Source: Dunaliella salina
Taxonomy: Eukaryota > Chlorophyta > Chlorophyceae > Chlamydomonadales > Dunaliellaceae
Direction: 5' to 3'
Assembly: GCA_002284615.2 (NCBI GenBank)
Contig: MU069661.1
Location: 119,081 to 157,165, forward strand
Length of the DNA stretch: 38,085 nucleotides
In this document: piece by piece, positions 10,651 to 22,189 of the stretch
Numbering within the stretch: position 1 is the first letter of the stretch
Layout: each line of letters begins with the position of its first letter
The notes under the pieces: model-generated
What the model was told of the DNA's origin: nothing
The model's input: only the letters and a program-made list of their open reading frames with translations
The model's database searches: none
Made by a program: the position numbers and the translations under genes

Positions 10651-11190
10651 AAAAAGTTAAAAACCACTTGCAGGGTATGGGAAGGCTATCTGGTGCACCA
10701 CATAGGGCAGGGAGGCACAGGTCGGCTTTGAAGTGAACAAGATAAAGCAACCAGTGGCGCTGCTTCGGTGAACAATTGGTCGGGCATCTTTTTTCATCTT
10801 GGTATTAGAATTCGAAACCCTGAACCCCAAACCAGCCTGGCAGGTTCCAACAACCTGCAACGACCATGGTCCAATGGGACAACCATACATCCTCATTCCG
10901 AACCCTTCTCTTGGTATTGGGTCAGTCACTAAGCGATGCCGCGTCCATCGAAATCCCAATGGTCCAATTTGGACAAGTCAGAACCAATTTGTGTTTACTA
11001 TGTGGAGTGCGCTTAATGGTAGTCAGGAATCATTCTGTCTGCTCACAAGAACGTCCACTGATTCTTAGTTATAAGTGGAGAGAGTCGCTATGTCGGTGGT
11101 ATCCAATCGTTCCCAAGTTACAGGTGCATGAGGTGTAATTGGGGTCAAGCATCCTATCTTTTGGCGCTTGTGAGGTTACACAAGGCTTTG
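10651..11190. other. Unassigned
   Basis: No coding exon or clear repeat recognised. Confidence 0.35.
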
Positions 11191-11201
11191 TTACAGTTAC
11201 A
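11191..11201 (-). terminator. Candidate poly(A) signal for ispF
   Basis: On the minus strand the sequence reads TGTAACTGTAA, two TGTAA words about 170 bases past the ispF stop. TGTAA is the usual polyadenylation signal of many chlorophyte algae. The match is short and could be chance. Confidence 0.35.
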
Positions 11202-11368
11202 GTGTCTTTAGATGCTGGCAAACTCCATCAACCCAAACATCCGCACTCTTCCCTTTCTTGCTGAACGCATCCCTTGCCTTATATCTTCAGGTTTTCGTGC
11301 TCTCAGTTTTTTGGCAGTGCTTAAATGAAAAAATAAGAAAAAACCTTAGAAGGAACCACTGCTGGTCA

Positions 11369-11518
11369 CTAGTCCTTGCGCAGCAGCAGCACAACTGCCT
11401 GGCAACCTATGGATCGCTCCTCGCCGATGCTGTCCACTTTCTCATGTGTCTTGGCCTTGAGGTTAACCACGGAGTCATGCGCGTTCAACAGGGCACACAG
11501 ATTCTTACGAATGGCCTC
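11369..11518 (-). CDS. ispF: ispF terminal exon
   Basis: Acceptor CCTCGCAG is followed by [38 protein letters not shown] and [11 protein letters not shown], then the stop. It has a normal IspF C-terminus. Confidence 0.93.
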   Translation of the reverse strand, partial: EAIRKNLCALLNAHDSVVNLKAKTHEKVDSIGEERSIGCQAVVLLLRKD

Positions 11519-12231
11519 CTGCGAGGAACAAAACAAGGATGGTGCACTGTACAAGTGATTTCACAGGGTCAAACACATGAAAAGAATCAGTTGCAGGAGT
11601 CAATGACACGGGCAGTAAGTAAAACATTTCTCCTGGCCTTCGTGCTTAGGAAGCCTCTGCTCAGCAAATCATGATGAAGGGCAGCACTCAAACAAATAAG
11701 AGTGTTAAAATGCCCGACACAAGGAAAGTCTTTATGCCCATTCTTTTCACACCTGTGTGCTTCCATAACTCTGCTGCAAACCCCGCAGCACGCAATGAAA
11801 CAAGATACTCAAGGACATGGGACTCACTGTCAGTGCCAGAGCTGACTGTTGGATCTTTTCTTACTTCACGCTGGTTGTGTCCAGCGTGGACTTCTACTTG
11901 TATATTCAAGTATACTTGCCCGTCGAGAAATCCAAATAATGCCTCCTGCAGAATCTGAGACTGCTACTTTGAATCTCCACAGCAAGGCAAGCTTGGTGTG
12001 GTTTCAGCTGGCTTATTGATTGGAATTCCATCTGCTGAATGAAGATGCAAAGCGGACATGCTTTCCGCGAGTCAAAAGCCCTACCATACCGCTACTTAAG
12101 TATTGCAAGCACACTCAATTGCGAGGTGCCATATTAATTACATTTATTTTTTTGCAAGTATTGGGTCTGTGCGAGGAGCTTCAAAAAGCTTCATAATTCG
12201 CGAAGTCCCGCATTTTGCACACACATGCATG

Positions 12232-12291
<60 letters not shown>

Positions 12292-15200
12292 NNNNNNNNN
12301 NNNNNNNNNNNNNNNNNNNNNNNNNNNNNNNNNNNNNNNNNNNNNNNNNNNNNNNNNNNNNNNNNNNNNNNNNNNNNNNNNNNNNNNNNNNNNNNNNNNN
12401 NNNNNNNNNNNNNNNNNNNNNNNTGTGTAAAGACACCTCTCCAAGCCTGGGGACAAGGGGAAGGCCTGGCGATGACAGAAGCCGGTAACGTCCCTCTGCT
12501 CGGTCGCCTCTGCAGGGGGGGGCCCAATGGAGGGCGTTCTGGAAAGTGTTTACTTTGCGAGCTTACCCAAGTAATTTAAGAACGGACTGGATATTGCGAA
12601 GAGTGGCGATAATTAATTAATTGATTCGCAATACTCCAGAAGCGGTACGGTACTTCTTTGATCTCCTCACACTCAGGATCTACAGGTGTTCATCCATTCA
12701 CTTGACCAGGATGCACACCTCACCTGCCCAGGTCAATGAAGTTGAATGGCTGTGCCATTAATTTCCTCTGACCCTGATGCCTTAACTCTGGACAAAGAGC
12801 AGCTGCGTCACCTCCTTACCTTGCATGTGCATGTTGCAAGTGCCTGCTCTCTCCAATATCCTTAACTAAAACCCCTTGCCTCGCAGTACACACGGCGTCA
12901 GTCCACCAACTTTCCAAATTCAAATCCATTCCTTAAAAACCTCTCTGATGACCATGTTGTGCTTGTGCAGTTTGCAGTGTGGAGTCTTGATTGCCTACTC
13001 TGAGGGCTCCCTGCAAACAAAGACTCGTAACTGCACACAGCTGTGTCCCTGACAGCCACCCACCTTGTGAGGCGAAAGCTTTGGCCTTTGTGCAATGATC
13101 GTGCAGTCTATGTTTCCCAAGGTGTACCCGCGCTCTTCCATGAGGCGGACCTGTGCAGCATCAACATGAAAACGAAAGATGCAGGAATTGACCATGCTGC
13201 ATGCCAGTGAATTTCAGGGGCAAACACGCAGAATGCAGCAAGGCACATCTGTTTGAAGCTTGTTTGGTTGCAGGCATCTTGTTTGCTCCGGCTCAGCTGC
13301 CCCTGCAGGCAGACAAACTTTGTATCCCTGTCCCTCCAAAGTCAAAATGAAAGATGAAGGTATTGGCCAAAGCTGTATGCTTGTGAAAGGGGCAAACATG
13401 CAGAATCCAACAAGGCACATTTGTGTGAAACTTGTTTGGCAACAGGCATTTTTTTGCTTCAGCTCAGCTACCCCTGCAGGCAGATATAGCTATGCGACTC
13501 TGGCAACACAAAATTGAAAGATTAAGTAACTGACCAAGGCTGTATGCTTGTGGATGCGACAAACATGCAGAATCCTGCAAGGCAAATTTGTGGCAGCAGC
13601 TGCTTTCACTCACCGCTTCTTTCAGAAAAATGTCCGACCGCGCGCCTTTCCATTTGGGGTCGCTGTCTGGGAACAGCTGGCCTGCAACATAGGGGAGGAG
13701 GACACACACTGACCACGGTGAGTGCTGCACAAATGATGAGCACCTTGTGCCCTTTGCAAATGGTTGTCTGCTGCACGAACCAGGAGCAGTAATGCGTCTA
13801 ATACTTGGTGCATCATTCTCTTGTTGAGCCTAATGAACACGAATCCCCTGCCGAACAACAAGGGAAGGTGAATAATCCAAGAGCCATGGAATCATTGGTT
13901 CCACCAACTGCAACAATGGACTGGCGCTCCTGAATCTTGGCCAGAATAGAATATGTGAGATCCAATCATACAGCAAATCAGAGTTTGCAAGGGGCACTGC
14001 ATGAGCGTGCTCAAGGGGCCAAGACTGGTGTGCAAGCTGATGCAGGAAATTGGCAACATATTTTGATTCCGCTGCATTCCCCAACAACCTGAACACATCC
14101 CCAGGTGCTGCCCAGCATGATGCATCTTTCAAAACCGAATGAGACAACAGTGAGCTTTCCTACCATCCATACACTGCATAGGGGCACTGCAGAAAGTGGA
14201 GTCATTCCTATCTCTGTGATACAGAAGGCAGAGCATGCCAGTGGTCTGCTCCTGTGTGCAGTCAGGATGCCTGTGCAGTATCAACATTTCCTATTGAGAA
14301 TGGCATCAGCATCCTGACGTTCCAACCTATGTTAAATCGATAAAAAATGAAATCATTGAGGAATATAAAAAACAGGTTGTGCTACTCGAAAAGAAGATGG
14401 GTTACATAAAATCTATTGATAATGCAATGTAATAAAAAACCACAAATTGGAACCTGGGCCCCTGCGGGGCCCGAAGGTTCCCCTAGGTGTGGCTTTTGTT
14501 CTCGCGTGCAAAACGCACCTAAGGCCGGATGCGGATGGACGACAGGCAATCGACAATTGTCATCGTAAAAATTTGTTCGGAATCCGGAATTCGTGATCCC
14601 AAACCATCGTAAGCCACCCCAGCTCATAAAAACCGGATGAAACAGTCGCGCATTTCGCGGAGTCCCAAAGATAAAGTCTTTAATAAGGACCTGCGGAGGG
14701 ATCTACGTCTGGAGCGGAAGCCAGATTTCGCGAGCTGGGCCATAAAAATTGGGCAGAGAGTTTCAGGTGTTTCGTTTGCATTTATGTATGCACTCACTCT
14801 GCTGCACAGATTGATCTACACGCGATCTGGAGCGCGTTTGGAGCAAATTATGCGGAACTGGTGTCAGGAGCCTTGGGTACCGTTTTGCTCAGCGCGAAAT
14901 GCTGAACAAGAAACTTTAAATTTATGATTTACCGTGAGCATTGGGTGCTCCAGAAAAAGCGAAGCAATGGAATGACAGTTCGTTGATGCACCACGCACAC
15001 AGCGCCTGCGTGCACATTTTTTAATGCAAACATGAAGAAGGAAGGTCTCTTCAGCGATTGGTCTTGAGAGAAGCCCATTGTGTTGTGCAGCTGGGGCGGA
15101 GTGTCCTGCTACAAGGTGAGTGAGAATGGCAGCATGCTTTCTTCACGCTGCCTTCACACGCAGCAGGTCTGGCACAGTGTATCGTGCATCCACCTGTGGC

Positions 15201-18200
15201 CATGATGCATGAGGTTTTGTGCAGAATGGTGGCCTGGGCAGTGAGAAATGGGCTTTTGCTTGTACGCACACGCACACATGCGCACCATGAGCACATCATG
15301 CATCAGCGTTTGCACACAGCAGGCACTACACAACGCATAATGCATTCATCTGAGGCCATGGTGCATGAGGTATGGTGGAGAATGGTGGCCTAGGCAGTGA
15401 GTAATGGACGTTTGCATGCGCACACATTCGCACCATATGCACACCGTGCATTAGCATTTGCAAACATAAGCCTTTGCATTGGGCATTGTGCATTCATCTG
15501 TGGCCATGATGCATGAGGTCTAGTGGTGCACATGCATTAGCATTTGCAAACATAAGCCTTTGCATTGGGCATTGTGCATTCATCTGTGGCCATGATGCAT
15601 GAGGTCTAGTGGTGCACATGCACGCACATTCGCATCATAAGCACCATGAGCACACCGCATCATGCATAGGCATTGTCTTCTCAGCCGTTCTTGATTCCTC
15701 ATATCATTTATCATGTCCGAATTTGCAAGAATGCACATTTGCATGCTTACACTCGTGATGGTTTCCCTGTATCTGGCAGTGATCTACAGCAGCAGTGATG
15801 GCCCAGGTTCCCCGCGTAGCGCCTGAGCGAAGCATGTATTGTTATTAATGCTGTTAATCAAATAACACTTAATATAAAATGAAAATGAAAAAAATATAAA
15901 TGGAATGAAATAAAGACAATTAAAATTATTTGTTATCATAATTAAATAATTAATGTTAAGTTCTGACCTTTTTTAAGTAATAAGATAATAAAAAAGGAAT
16001 AACGACGGGGGTATGATAGAGTCTGCTGATAGGCAGATGCGCATGCAGGTGATCAGTTCCTGACAGCGATGAGGATATGAATTGAGCCGATGGATAGGCA
16101 GATGCACATGCAGACAAGCAGCCAACGACATGGGATGAGGATATAATTGAGCCTGCGGATTTCTGTAGGCAGATGCGAAAGCAGACGGAGAGCCAGTGAC
16201 ATGGCGGCAGGGGTAAGTGCAACCAGCAGACGAAGGCCAATGACATGGCGGCCAATGACATGGCGGCCAATGACATGGCGGCAGGGGTAAGTGCAACCAG
16301 CAGGCGACAGCCAATGACATGGCGGCAGAGGTACGTGCAACAGATGCAGCACGCAGCAGACAAGCACTGATCAGATCAGATTTCAACAGCTGGGTGGCAG
16401 GTGCAAATGCCAGCGAGCAGCTCAGGACCTGGCAAAAACCAAGCAGGTGCGACAGATGTAACTGGCAGCAAGAACCTGGCAAAAACCAAGCAGGTGCGAC
16501 AGATGTAACTGGCAGCAAGAAAGGGCAAAAATGCAGATGAGCAGCTGATGATTAGGTGGCAGAAACAGATCCCTGATCGCTGTACAGACCGTGACGAGGC
16601 TGCAGTGCTAACAAGCACCTCCTTCATTCAGCATGCTGCACAGATATTGAGCACCAGGTTGCCGGGAATGCTGACTCACCAATGTCCGGTAGGTTCAGGG
16701 CGCCAAGCACGGCATCCGTGACCGTGTGCAGCAAGACATCTCCTGTAAGCAGCAAAGAAGAGAAAACAAATCTTTGCTTTCCGTCTGGCCGTGTGCACAA
16801 GTAAAAGACCTCCCATCAGTCCCAACCAAAGGGCCCCAACAGAAAATCCCTCAGTCTGACCAAGGATTCAAACCCCAGACCTCCTCCCTGGCGGGTGCAC
16901 CCCATAAACCGACGCTCGGGGCAAGCAGCACATAAATATTGGGACTGTGTGCATCAAGACTTCCTCCTCCAGACAACACACCTCGTATAATAGGAGAGGA
17001 CCAAAATGCACACGGGTGAACCCAAACATTAACTTGCTGGCATGCAGCTCACAAAGGCATTATGCCTTCCATTGCGCTTCAGCACTTGATCACACATTTG
17101 CTGTGTAGGGTTCACCTATCCCATTGTATTGATTGGTTCAGCAGCATCAGACTCCCTTTGACCAGAACACAATTCAGTTCTGCACCCCAGAGACGTTTCT
17201 GCAGCAAAATCCTTTTTTTGTTTGTCAGCAACCCACAAAGGCAAAGGATGGCGATTTTACAACATTTCCAAATTTCCCTTCTCTTGTTGTGTGTGGGTGC
17301 ATGCATACATGTCCGCTCAACTAGAAACCGACTAATTCTCGACAACATGAAAACCCTACCTGTTCCAATGCTGCATCTCAATTTCCAAAAGGCCTCGTAG
17401 AACCAAGGGCCTGCCCGAAGGACTGTGCCAGAAAGGCTGCTCCTCCTTACCCAAACCCTCCAGATATTCCTCTCTCCAATTTGAACTTTCCGGACACTGT
17501 TTCATGGCGAGCAACTGAGAGATTCATGCGGGGCTGCCCCTTAACAGGTTGCAGAGACCATGTAAGTATAGTCCCAATCCATGGTCAAGTGGAGGTAGGA
17601 GCTTGCGAATCTTGTTTGCAAAGCCAAAAGCATAGGCTCCACTTTGATCATAAAGTGGGACCATTTCATGGTCTTTCAGCTTTGCAGCTACCTATGATAC
17701 AGCTTTGCAACCCTTTCCTTAGCTTCCGATTCACAAGCTCCTTACTCCTCCCCCAGCAGCACCTATTCACAAGCCTTTACATCCTCCTCCAGCAGCAAAT
17801 GTACTTCAGCCCTTCACATTGACATGTGCTGGACATGCTTGCACTCTCAGAGCTGAGCTACCAAAAATTCAAAGCGAGAGCACTTGATGGACCCTCCCGA
17901 GGCCATCACACGACATCCTTTGCTCACGGACACTATTGACTGCCCTAAGAGGCTGAATAAAAGCAAGTATTTCAGTTCTGCACATTTAAATACCAAGCCC
18001 AAGGTCAGGCCCCCCATCCTGTTGACATCCTGCCAGGCCACATCTACCAATTCCGATTTCGCCTCTTGAAAGCTTCTAAACAAGGCAATTTTCCTGCACT
18101 GAGCTTGTCCCGTTGGGTGTACAGTGCTGCGCACAGGGCCTGCATGTTTGTGTGCTTGGATAACCAAACTCATCGCCTCAATGTCATAACCCTGCAAAGC

Positions 18201-19535
18201 TGTTCCCTCAGGCTGTGGGGAGGAGGTGCAGGTGGCCACCTGCTGCACGCTGGCAGGGGCTCTTTCAAGGGCTGCCCTAAAGTCAGCCGAGGGGAGTGCT
18301 TAAGTGCTAACAGTAGAGAAAATGGCTTTCTATCAATACGCAATGAGATTTGAGCGCATCAGCTGGAGCAGAAATTCGATGCTTAAGCGTTTCCTGCTGT
18401 TTGAGCGAACCCACACTCGAAACACAGGTGTTTTGAAAGCAGTCGATCCTCAACCAAATAGCTCCCGTTGTCCAATCCTTTGAATCGACTATGTGGCTTC
18501 TACAAAGCTGTCCTGGCCACAATTCAGACATCTGGAGTCTTTGTACTTAAGTAAAAGCAATAGTAAATAGTAAATGACTGTATCTAGTTAGGAGTGCATT
18601 CGCAAGCAAAACTTCAAAGCCGAAGGGACGCAGCGGGGCAGCACCACTTCCCTGGAACCCAGCATGGCACCCCGCTTCGTTACAGGTGATGTGGACAACC
18701 CAAGGCATTGGCCAGGATACATTGCAGGCACAGACTTGGCCTTTTGGGGCCAATCCAGACCTCCCTGCTTTTGTGTGCCTCTCTCTGGGCCAAACCTGAC
18801 AGGCATCATGGCCGTGGCTACACCCCAAAATTGCTTGTATGAGTATCAGCAGGCTCTTGAAACACTCGTTGCTGCAGTTTGGGCCTGAGCATTGTGCCTC
18901 TCAAAAATGGCATTCCTCTTGGTGACCAAGAGGTGCGTCAGGCACATGCTGCGCTCCAAAATTAAAAGGAGGTGAATGGAGACACCTGTATACTAACTGG
19001 TGTGCCCAAAAGCAGAACCCCCTTCTTCAATGCACAGGGCTCCATCTGAGCCACACCCTGGGATGGCATGTTGAACTTGGCATGCCAGAGCAGCCGCTTC
19101 CTTCAGTCAAGCAACCCCTAACACTCCAAAGTGGGTTTCAATGTGTCCAGCAGCGTATCACCCACTTTGGCGTAAGGTTAGGGAGCTGATCTAAGGCACT
19201 AACTACTTCCCCAATTCTGTTGCAACAGGCTTACTGTTTTTCGCAGGTATTCCAAGTTGACACACACTACTTAGAGAAGCCGAAGAATGCAGCATCAGCA
19301 ATGCCTGAAAATGTAGCATCTCCAACTACTGCATGCAGAGAGGATGCTTTAGAAAGCATGCTAAAGCAACTCACCATCGGAGTGAGCCTCACAACCCTTG
19401 GTGTGAGGGATGTCGATGCCTCCAATGATGAGCTTGTAGCCTTCTGCTAAACGATGCAAGTCAAAGCCATGGCCAATGCGCACGGGCAGGCTGGGCGGGG
19501 CAGTCGGAGCAGCAGCATGCATGACAGTGCGTTGC
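11369..19535 (-). CDS. ispF: 2-C-methyl-D-erythritol 2,4-cyclodiphosphate synthase, five exons
   Basis: IspF cyclises CDP-methylerythritol 2-phosphate to MEcPP with release of CMP, in the plastid MEP route to isoprenoids. Exons at 19535-19375, 16742-16680, 13681-13614, 13150-13064 and 11518-11369 join in phase. From ATG 19522 they give about 171 residues, the normal length of the mature domain. [11 protein letters not shown] carries metal ligands Asp21 and His23, and CEAHSDGDVLLH carries His47. [16 protein letters not shown] forms the substrate region, and [18 protein letters not shown] is the plant-type end with the conserved T-x-E-K-like motif. All catalytic motifs are present, so the gene appears functional. 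The first listed exon has a good acceptor (TTCTTCTGCCGCAG), so a further 5' exon encoding a transit peptide is likely but not identified. Confidence 0.93.
12234..12291. repeat. (TG)n microsatellite abutting gap
   Basis: A pure TG run in the last ispF intron reaches directly into the N gap. Confidence 0.97.
12292..12423. other. Assembly gap (132 N)
   Basis: Undetermined bases follow the TG repeat, probably an assembly break caused by it. Single Ns also occur at 26301, 26500 and 29750. Confidence 0.99.
13064..13150 (-). CDS. ispF: ispF exon, [20 protein letters not shown]
   Basis: Acceptor GCACAG and donor GTGGGT flank 29 whole codons that end QRPKLSPHK, as in plant IspF. Confidence 0.93.
13151..13613. 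repeat. About 170-bp tandem repeat filling an ispF intron
   Basis: The phrase CAAACA(C/T)GCAGAAT starts at 13221, 13393 and 13560 (spacing 172 and 167). Each unit also carries CTCAGCT(A/G)CCCCTGCAGGC and AAATGAAAGAT. A partial unit begins at the left splice site, so nearly the whole intron is repeat. Confidence 0.85.
13614..13681 (-). CDS. ispF: ispF exon, [20 protein letters not shown]
   Basis: Acceptor TTGCAG and donor GTGAGT flank the exon. It finishes FLKEA in phase 0. Confidence 0.93.
13682..15170. other. ispF intron, no feature recognised
   Basis: The reading found no conserved exon, RNA or named element. Confidence 0.4.
15180..15620. repeat. 86-bp tandem repeat and diverged relatives
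   Basis: GCATTAGCATTTGCAAACAT begins at 15448 and again at 15534, with almost identical 86-bp units. Older units sharing TGGCCATGATGCATGAGGT and GAATGGTGGCCTGGGCAGTG lie at 15197 and 15352. The array is in an ispF intron. Confidence 0.88.
16190..16345. repeat. 15-bp and 45-60-bp minisatellite
   Basis: GGCCAATGACATGGC is repeated three times head to tail inside a longer unit with GGTAAGTGCAACCAGCAG. It lies in an ispF intron. Confidence 0.9.
16425..16525. repeat. 47-bp tandem duplication
   Basis: ACCTGGCAAAAACCAAGCAG plus GTGCGACAGATGTAACTGGC occurs twice in succession. Confidence 0.92.
16680..16742 (-). CDS. ispF: ispF exon, [20 protein letters not shown]
   Basis: This 63-base exon between acceptor TTACAG and donor GTGAGT supplies the helix after HSDG. 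It enters and leaves in phase 1. Confidence 0.93.
16745..16930 (-). mobile_element. tRNA-like SINE, copy B
   Basis: It is collinear with the minus-strand copy at 6.58-6.77 kb. It has the B-box-like GGGGTTTGAATCC, then GCCCTTTGGTTGGGACTGAT, GGGAGGTC and ACGGCCA, and a T/C-rich end. It sits just upstream of the second listed ispF exon. Confidence 0.6.
16931..19370. other. ispF intron, no conserved exon recognised
   Basis: Short open frames exist, but none carries a recognisable motif or paired splice sites. Confidence 0.4.
19375..19535 (-). CDS. ispF: ispF exon with metal-binding DxH
   Basis: It encodes [39 protein letters not shown] and [14 protein letters not shown], then a split Gly before donor GTGAGT. 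A 5' acceptor at 19538-19536 implies that it is not the first exon. If it is first, ATG 19522 is the start. Confidence 0.9.
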
Positions 19536-19689
19536 CTGCGGCAGAAGAAAATAGCGAGCTGTTTGTGTTGTGCTTTGTGCAGGCAGCTGGTTCGAGAGAG
19601 CATGCGCACCAGCATGCAGGCATGCTGTTGAGTGTGCCTTGAACTTCAAACAATCGAGCTGTGAGCAAAGGCCAGAATCATAACTTTCC

Positions 19690-19915
19690 ATCATCATTGA
19701 CTACTGCTCAGTCGCCTCCCGCACACCCTCGAAGCAGATTGCTTCGTGCTCTATCATCATTGAGCACAGCATGCTCAGTAATGGGGCAAGCCACTCTTAG
19801 AAGGTACCATATGCTCATTTCTAAATGAGTACCTACCACCCACTGAGCATACTGCATGGTGCTTGATCATCATTGAGCACCATACGCTCAAGGATGAGGC
19901 ATGCCATTCTCGTTA
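19690..19915. repeat. ATCATCATTGAGCA repeat upstream of ispF
   Basis: ATCATCATTGAGCAC occurs at about 19755 and 19868, each followed by related GCTCA...GGGGCAAGCCACTCT words. A small palindrome-like GGTACC...GGTACC-type unit (ATGCTCATTTCTAAATGAGTA) lies between. Confidence 0.6.
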
Positions 19916-20225
19916 ACTTTTGGGGAAAGCTCAATGATGGGAGGGTACCGTTTTACCCGGGAAGTGAGTGAGTACCGCCCTTTCTGCTTGTGCACACTGG
20001 CACTTACCGCGCAGGAGGTGCTCTGCAATGCGCCAAGTGGAATCTGTGGCAGGGAGCTGCCTGCACTTGGATGGGTGGAAAATGCATTAATGATGAGGTC
20101 ATGGCCTGAAGCACTACCCCACTGCGAGGTTCTTAAAGCGTACAACGCAACTGCATGCACCTTACCTGGCGCACTTGATTTACGCCGTTGGTCCGGTGCA
20201 GCAGCATATTGTTTCCTCAAAATTT

Positions 20226-20955
20226 CTAAAATTGTTTTATCAGACGGTATAAAAGTGTAAGAGTAATCTGAAAGTTCAGTTGCGACCCCCGATCTTTAGT
20301 CCGGGGCCAGGAGGCTTTAAAAAAAAAAGTATTAGAACATACGCCCAAAGACTGGGTGGGACCCCCCTGACCCACCCACCCACCCCAAAACCCCCCTTGC
20401 AGTAACCTTACGCGCACAAAAGGGGTATCAATCTGCTCCTTTTTAAAATAGCTATCCATATGCATACCCACCATATGGAACAGTGAGTTGCAGCAGAGTT
20501 ATGGGACAAAAACTGAGCAGCGGACGCCCATGCATACCTGCCCTTCCAGGCACCCACAACTGGCTTGCAAGTCCATCAACTGCCTTCCTGACTTCATCAT
20601 GCATTATCACATCATACCTTGTCACTATCCTGGAAGTTTGAACTGGTTTGCCGCATGACCTCTGCACCCCCTGCCGCCCACACCCTTGAGCGCATGGCAC
20701 TGACTCCCAGCCATGCACCATGCATGACACAGAACCCCCCTTTTACTCAACTTACCCAAAAAGGGTGCCAATTGACAGTTCTTAATCTCAGGGATCCAAT
20801 GAAGTCTTTAGAATTCTGTAGAAGTGGCCCCGAAAAATTCTGGAGGGGGTGTCCCCAAAAGTCGAAAAGCCCATTTTCACCGCCAGACACCCCCCCCCCC
20901 CTTCCTCGAATCGGAACCATACATATACCAATCGATAGCACTTGATCCCAAGATA
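20226..20955 (-). repeat. Dispersed repeat of about 0.73 kb, copy 1
   Basis: Its reverse complement matches 33.74-34.48 kb in order: ATCGATTGGTATAT, GGCACCCTTTT, TGGCTGGGAGTCAGTGCCAT, GCAAGCCAGTTGTGGGTGCC, CATAACTCTGCTGC and AGCAGATTGATACCC. C-runs and A-runs punctuate both. No coding motif was seen. Confidence 0.8.
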
Positions 20956-21126
20956 CCAAATATAAAATTCTTAATTGGATTGACCCATGATTTCTAGAAG
21001 TTATGCTTCTTGGAGGCTCCTGCCAGGGCGTTGAAATTTTAGCAAATTGGCAAGCTTTTGGATTTTCAACTTGATGCGTAGATGGTGCAGCTACCTCAGC
21101 TTACCTCTACAGTTCGATCTCATTTT

Positions 21127-21405
21127 CTGCATGCACTACTTTTATGGCGATTCTCATTTATGATTTCCTCCCGGTCACCTCGAAAAAATTTAAATGAAAA
21201 AAACCCTTCGTCGAAACAAACACATTGTTGATAATGTGCACGCGCGGGTTTGAACACTTCCATCATTGAAGTGGAGAGGGAAGCACTGGCACGCGCGCAC
21301 AATATCAGCAATGTGTCTATTTTGATGAAAAAGTATTTCTTTTTTTGGGTATCCAGGAGGAAATCATAAATGAGAACTACCATAAATAGTGTGAGCAGGC
21401 AGGTA
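21127..21405. mobile_element. Fold-back (MITE-like) inverted repeat
   Basis: The left arm contains TCTCATTTATGATTTCCTCC and the right arm GGAGGAAATCATAAATGAGA. Pairing continues inward through ACACATTG(T/C)TGATA and GTGC(A/G)CGCG to a short centre near 21270. The two arms of about 130 bases thus make one long hairpin. There is no ORF, and no target duplication was identified. Confidence 0.8.
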
Positions 21406-21409
21406 TTCC

Positions 21410-22185
21410 CGTGCAGTGCTTCTGAGGTTGAGAGGTACCCTACTGACACAAAATGTTACGTGGCAATGGGATTTCGGGATTGACTTTTAAAAAAATTCTT
21501 TTTAAATTGGAGCTTCCCTACTCCCCCGGGAAAGGAAGGCAGCCCCCCCTTTCCCCCCCCCAAGGAAGGAGCGCTCGAAAAGAAACATTTCCGTGAGGTT
21601 CCACAGGGGAAAATTTTTTGGGGTGAGACCCCCTTTGGGGGCGTAGCCGCCATAGGTTCTCTTCACGTTTGGCTGGTCCACACTGGAAGAAGAAAGCTTG
21701 CAGCCACCGAAGCCACCTCAGCTCATAAGAAAAATACCATTAGAAAGCACAGAGCTCCACACATAGCGCAGGAAATGCTGCTCGGAAAGAGCCTGTGGCA
21801 TTTAGCCATTTCTTCCAAGGGATGGAATAACAACCAGCGGCTTTTAGCCATCTCTTCTAGGGGATAGAGAAGCACCCATGACGCTTCCAGTAAGTAAGCA
21901 ATGATCAGGCTCCAGAGGGTCCCAGCTCATGTGTGCAACTTTGAAGTGCTACAACTTTGCACCACAGGTTGGTGTCATGATGAAAAGTACTGCATTAGAA
22001 AGCTTTTATTAGCCAGGAGGGAAGACAAAAAATTTTTAAGGACGGCATGTAAATTTTGGGCTGGCCCCCCCTGACCTCCACTCCCCAAAAAAACCCTTCC
22101 AGTGCCCTGAACCGGACAACAAGGGTGCCAGTTTGCTCTCACTCAAGATCACTTCTTCACAGAGTAGGGTAAATTTAATGAAATG
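21410..22185. other. GC/AT-mosaic repetitive stretch
   Basis: It contains C-runs (21545-21560, 22066-22090) and phrases such as CAGGAGGGAAGA...GGACGGCA that recur at 33.69-33.73 kb. It is probably old repeat. No gene was recognised. Confidence 0.35.
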
Positions 22186-22189
22186 GGAC

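Noticed and set aside
15180..16525. CRISPR-like repeats
   Set aside because: They are head-to-tail minisatellites without unique spacers, in introns of a eukaryotic gene.
19220..19450. Plus-strand 76-codon frame
   Set aside because: It is antisense to the ispF exon, which carries the conserved protein.
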